A program made the translations under genes and the position numbers. Shown here piece after piece: positions 62,301 through 64,000 of a stretch of 64,000 bases of DNA. The notes beneath the pieces were generated by a model. It was given only the letters and a program-made list of their open reading frames with translations, ran no database searches and had not been told where the DNA came from. Numbering within the stretch: position 1 is the first letter of the stretch; each line of letters starts with the position of its first letter. The stretch is from Liolophura sinensis (Eukaryota; Mollusca; Polyplacophora; Chitonida; Chitonidae), in NCBI RefSeq assembly GCF_032854445.1, contig NC_088306.1, forward strand, positions 28,491,764 to 28,555,763, given 5' to 3'.

Positions 62301-63316
62301 CCCGTGAACTCCTGGCAAAGCGCGGCGGCGAACCTCTCATCCCTGGGCGAAACACTTCTGGAGGGCTCTCGGGTCTGCGTTGGGGTGTGCCCGGGCGGCG
62401 GGAATCCCCACTCCTTGAGCGAGCAGCAAAGTCCTGAGGGGATGAATGTCGCTTGTCCCTTCCCCTGGAAGGTGGGAGCTCAGGGGAGCTGGGGCGCAAC
62501 CTCGAGGTCTCAGCCATCACACGACTTCGTCCTTTCTCCTCTGGTTCGTTCGGTGATTGCTCCCAGTCTACTTGGCCCTTCTGACCTTTACGTCCCTCCT
62601 TACGCTTGCCAGACTTGCTCTTCGATGAGCGTCTCCCTGGTGTTTCTGGACCACCTCTCTCTTTGGAAGCTCTCTTCGACTGTTTCACAGGGGTTTCTGG
62701 AGAATCCTTCCTCTTGCGGGAGTGCTTAGGAGGAGGGGTGATATCCGGAGAGTCATGCCTCTTCTTCACATTTGAATAGTCTTTCTTTTTCTTATGCTTC
62801 TCAGCCTTAACAGTTGCCTGGGTAGGTGACCTTCCTCTTGACCTTTCCTTGGCCATAAGTTGTTCAGGGGGTTTCTCTTGGTGGAAAACATGTTCCACGG
62901 AACCACCCTTCACCTTTTCTTTCTTCGGTTCTTTCTCGATTTCTTTTGGAAGGTCCTTACTCTTTGGTACTGGAGACAGTTTCTTCATTCTCAGTGGTGA
63001 GACAGACAATGTTCTCCCCCGCCTCTTCCCACGTTTAGAGCGTTCCTTCACCGGAGAGACGGACCTTCGCGATGTCTTGGGAACAGGAGAGCTGTAATCA
63101 GAGCCAGCTTCATGGCGACTGCTGCCCTCTGACCTCTTACGATCTGCCTCTGGAGACGGTGAATGAATAGCCTTGGGTTTAGAACGAGATCTTGGTCTGG
63201 GGGACAGGCTGCCATCACCACCGCGAGATTTTGGCTTCTCCTCTGGTGCAGGCGACCGATTTCTTCGTTTGTGCTTTTCTCGGTGACCTGATTTGTCTTT
63301 CTCACCGCCAGACAGC
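40246..63316 (-). CDS. ZC3H13: ZC3H13 / Flacc, 5' end missing
   Basis: ZC3H13 links WTAP-VIRMA-Hakai to the nuclear m6A methyltransferase. Exons in transcript order: 63316-61902, 61347-61264, 60187-60143, 58423-57994, 56028-54915, 54373-54262, 53214-53140, 52393-52293, 51630-51359, 50515-50397, 46872-46765, 46616-46410, 44983-44751, 41086-41014, 40369-40246 (stop TGA); about 1,500 codons. The 5' part is SR/RE/RD-rich low complexity. The C-terminal domain identifies it: LNIDWSSL, FQRIGIEKAYAGEELFSKLK, LFRNIGSFRRALCARRD, and the last exons with TSAIDRPDLSTSLI and FAWGRRK align with the human end as I recall it. Phases agree everywhere except between 44751 and 41086, where a small exon may be missed. 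The zinc-finger exons would lie beyond the right edge. Confidence 0.92.
40525..40860. repeat. Dispersed element, copy B
   Basis: Second copy of the 38005-38340 element, inside the last ZC3H13 intron (40370-41013). The two copies are in the same orientation, one on each side of the terminal exon. Confidence 0.65.
41885..42475. repeat. Triplicated module with fixed tail
   Basis: Three diverged modules of about 150 bp share GAAATCAT.TCTATTTATA, AAGGAAAATGGCTATCTG, GACACATCGTCATC and CCAAAAATTAAA. The last ends in a tail with GGATGGACAGACGGACAAAG and ATAATACGCTCCGCCTAATG. The tail resembles the end of a mollusc interspersed repeat, so this may be one element with internal tandem repeats. Confidence 0.65.
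42309..42348. repeat. GT microsatellite
   Basis: A run of TG/GT with one interruption (TGTATG) inside the third module of the triplicated repeat. Confidence 0.9.
43165..43360 (-). mobile_element. SINE, family 3
   Basis: Contains AAGAATTTTTCACTTGAACG, GGAGTAAACCTTCAACCTTC and CTGGATCTCACAGATC. It shares the CCGGAGTAAACC..CGACC type body with 31655-31840 and 63440-63595 and is strongly diverged. Confidence 0.5.
43617..43643 (+). repeat. Long G-run, possible quadruplex
   Basis: Nearly continuous G on plus (short G blocks split by T, then a run of about 16 G). On plus DNA it could form a quadruplex; the ZC3H13 transcript carries the C-run. Confidence 0.8.
45566..45785. mobile_element. Family 1 SINE folded back on itself
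   Basis: Left arm 45616-45685 and right arm 45701-45780 are inverted copies of the SINE core, separated by a 15-nt loop. The words GTGGGAAGAGCCCAGGG and GCTGGCAGACCATCCAAC occur in both. The left arm lacks about 11 nt. It lies in a ZC3H13 intron and would form a long RNA hairpin. Confidence 0.88.
46080..46290 (-). mobile_element. SINE, family 2
   Basis: Contains ATGCCAAAGACACCAGACAG, CACATTATA-type CAGTTACATTATAGGGACAC, AGGGCTGAGCGCCAAGTG and a decayed tRNA-like head. It lies between ZC3H13 exons 46616-46410 and 44983-44751. Confidence 0.7.
46985..49312. repeat. 51-bp minisatellite, about 46 copies
   Basis: The unit is AATAATGTCCTCCAGGCCCC + ACAAACAATGAGAAGACACT + TATCACTTTAT. As 51 = 3 x 17, the minus strand reads as a 17-residue repeat, VGPGGHYYKVISVFSLF. 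A 49-bp unit with AACGAAGAAA breaks that frame at 47331, 47584, 47990 and 48243. Spacings are 253, 406 and 253 bp, showing higher-order duplication of blocks. The array fills the intron between ZC3H13 exons 50515-50397 and 46872-46765 and ends about 110 bp from the acceptor. I treat the open frames as by-products. Confidence 0.93.
49313..50396. other. Rest of the array-bearing ZC3H13 intron
   Basis: No exon is seen. 49720-49830 resembles the third SINE family, with TTTAACGTCATCCACAAGAT and CTGGAGTAACCCAGTAGTCC. The rest is unique AT-rich sequence. Confidence 0.5.
50550..50835 (-). mobile_element. SINE, family 3
   Basis: Contains TTACTTGACTGTCGTTTTAA, CCTTGGTAAACCACTGACCT, GGCAAGTTACTGACGAACAG and CCAAGGCCAGGTTTGAACCT, the last being box B-like. 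It lies in the ZC3H13 intron 50516-51358. Confidence 0.65.
52805..53106 (-). mobile_element. Chimeric SINE, family 1 tail, family 2 body
   Basis: 52805-52850 carries the family 1 3' end (TTTGATTGGTGTTTTACGCT, ACTCAAGAATATTC). The rest, from GGCATGCCCATGCTG to the tRNA-like head near 53095 (CATTGGCCTATTGGTTAGAG on minus), is family 2. Either one element inserted into another or a recombinant SINE. It lies in a ZC3H13 intron, ending 34 bp from exon 53214-53140. Confidence 0.65.
53850..54275. repeat. 45-bp minisatellite copying a donor site
   Basis: About ten units of roughly 45 bp, near TCTAGTTACCCAGACATTCT + CACAATACTGACCTTCAGAG + AGCTC. The right-most unit runs into ZC3H13 exon 54373-54262. 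On minus the exon ends GAGCTCTCTGAAG|GTCAGTA, and this exon end plus donor recurs in other units. GAAG|GTCAG is intact near 54174, 54131, 54088, 54028, 53942 and 53899, mutated near 54216 and 53985, and changed to GAAGGTCTC near 53856. Confidence 0.93.
56300..56340. repeat. TA microsatellite
   Basis: An AT/TA run with short interruptions in the ZC3H13 intron 56029-57993. No gene in the neighbouring 56029-56764. Confidence 0.85.
56765..57882. repeat. 79-bp minisatellite, about 14 copies
   Basis: Unit AGAAGTTCTGTAAAACTACT + CTACCCCTACATGCTCCTTC + ACGGTTAGAAGGCAGGGCCT + GGTTTCCTGAAACTTCCTC. The central copies are nearly identical; the outer ones are diverged. It ends about 110 bp from the donor of ZC3H13 exon 58423-57994. 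Confidence 0.93.
58765..58905 (-). mobile_element. Truncated SINE, family 1
   Basis: Contains GACTGGTGTTTTACGCCGTA, GCCAGCATTATGGTGGGAGG and CCAGCCGGCAGGTTGCTGCC. The tRNA-like head is missing. ZC3H13 intron 58424-60142. Confidence 0.8.
59277..60119. repeat. Inverted repeat with 200-bp arms
   Basis: Arms 59277-59475 and 59903-60119 are inverted copies, separated by about 427 bp. Shared words include CAGGGCCTAATCTG, GAATATTTCGATTCTCATAC, ACATTTTTAAGG and GATGGCTTGTATTTACT. The outer end lies 22 nt from the donor (60142-60141) of the 45-nt ZC3H13 exon. In the transcript the arms could pair into a long stem. It may be a foldback transposon; the spacer shows no coding gene. Confidence 0.88.
60188..60820. 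repeat. 44-bp minisatellite at ZC3H13 acceptor
   Basis: About 14 units near AATGAACAGAGAAATCATCT + TTATACACATGACATCGCTG + AATC. The left edge overlaps the acceptor of exon 60187-60143. On minus, the real site TCTGTTCATTGCAG|CAC matches the unit's TCTGTTCATTGATTCAG|CGA, so each unit carries a similar acceptor-like end. Units next to the exon are the more diverged. Confidence 0.92.
60821..61263. other. Rest of ZC3H13 intron, T-rich
   Basis: Several T-runs on plus (60907-61080) and a tacatgta stretch. No exon or repeat of note. Exon 61347-61264 follows. Confidence 0.5.
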
Positions 63317-64000
63317 CTGAAAATATCAATTTGACAAACACTGACCGTCATCTCTTGCACAACCAGGTCTGCTCCCTACCTTACCAATTTGTATTTACTT
63401 TACTTATTTGTCTTATTGTAACATACTGAAGACATTTTTTCCTGAATCAGAGAGTCCAGGATAAACCGTCAACCTACTGGCAAGTTACTGACAGACTTTC
63501 CTACACATACTGACACCATACTGGTGAATGACGAAGTGAGTCTAGCAGTCTTCTCTCTGGGTCCCTCTGGTAAAGCATGGGCCCCAGGATCAGATTTACA
63601 TCAAATTTTCAATTAAACTCGGTATGTTCCTATCCGTTATTTTAGTCAAAATTTGTTTTGTAATAACTTGCTCAGAATTTACCTTGTCATGCAACATTTT
63701 GACCTTGTTACATAACAAATAACAATTTCAAAGTGAACTGAAATTTTGAGTGAAGTACTTTAGATTTTCCAAAGTTGGATGCATTAATTGGACAACTACA
63801 TTGTACATGTATATCACCCAACTGCCAATACTGGGGCTTCACTTTGTCATAAACCAAAAACTACATGTACAGGAATGCCCTTGGTTTCACCTTCAAAAAA
63901 TGATAATAATTAAAAAAAAAACAGTAAATAATAATACATACATAAATTTACAACATAATTATACCCTGTTTAAAATCATTAGAATTATCAACATAGAATC
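63317..64000. other. ZC3H13 intron at right edge
   Basis: No exon is seen beyond 63316, where TTGATATTTTCAG|GC forms the acceptor on minus. 63440-63595 resembles the third SINE family, with GGATAAACCGTCAACCTACT, GGCAAGTTACTGACAGACTT and CACCATACTGGTG. The remainder is AT-rich. Confidence 0.6.

Overview
The window is nuclear DNA of an animal, most likely a mollusc or another lophotrochozoan. It is AT-rich, its genes are split by GT-AG introns, and it is full of tRNA-headed SINEs, foldback elements and minisatellites. The SINE body and the frequent 'tacatgta' words resemble mollusc genomes as I know them; this is recognition, not a database result.

Layout, left to right. (1) 834-9383, minus: the first half of IFT81, a tubulin-binding subunit of the intraflagellar transport B complex; its 3' half lies off the left edge. 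(2) 11961-18971, plus: a complete five-exon SPCS2, the signal peptidase complex subunit 2, divergent from IFT81. Its third intron has a U12-type donor. (3) 19150-24798: intergenic, with SINE fragments and a 1.2-kb array of a 44-bp unit. (4) 24799-31636, plus: a complete three-exon rhodopsin-family GPCR of 597 aa. It has unusual TM2 and TM6 motifs and a long charged cytoplasmic tail built from 11-residue repeats. (5) 31637-40245: intergenic, rich in repeats, with one plausible 107-aa single-exon ORF at 36207-36530. (6) 40246-63316, minus: about 1,500 codons of ZC3H13 (Flacc), the SR/RE-rich scaffold of the m6A methyltransferase accessory complex. Its 5' exons lie off the right edge and its conserved C-terminal domain is inside.

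The genes do not form a pathway: ciliary transport, secretion, signalling and RNA methylation. Gene models were built by joining frame-consistent exons across visible splice sites and by remembered similarity to the human families. Every junction in IFT81, SPCS2 and the GPCR keeps phase. All ZC3H13 junctions but one do too; the exception lies between 44751 and 41086.

The least ordinary structure is the link between minisatellites and splice sites in the two minus-strand genes. Units of 26, 45 and 44 bp touch an acceptor, a donor and an acceptor respectively. The 45-bp array copies an authentic exon end together with its donor several times. A 45-nt ZC3H13 exon lies between the 44-bp array and an arm of a large inverted repeat.
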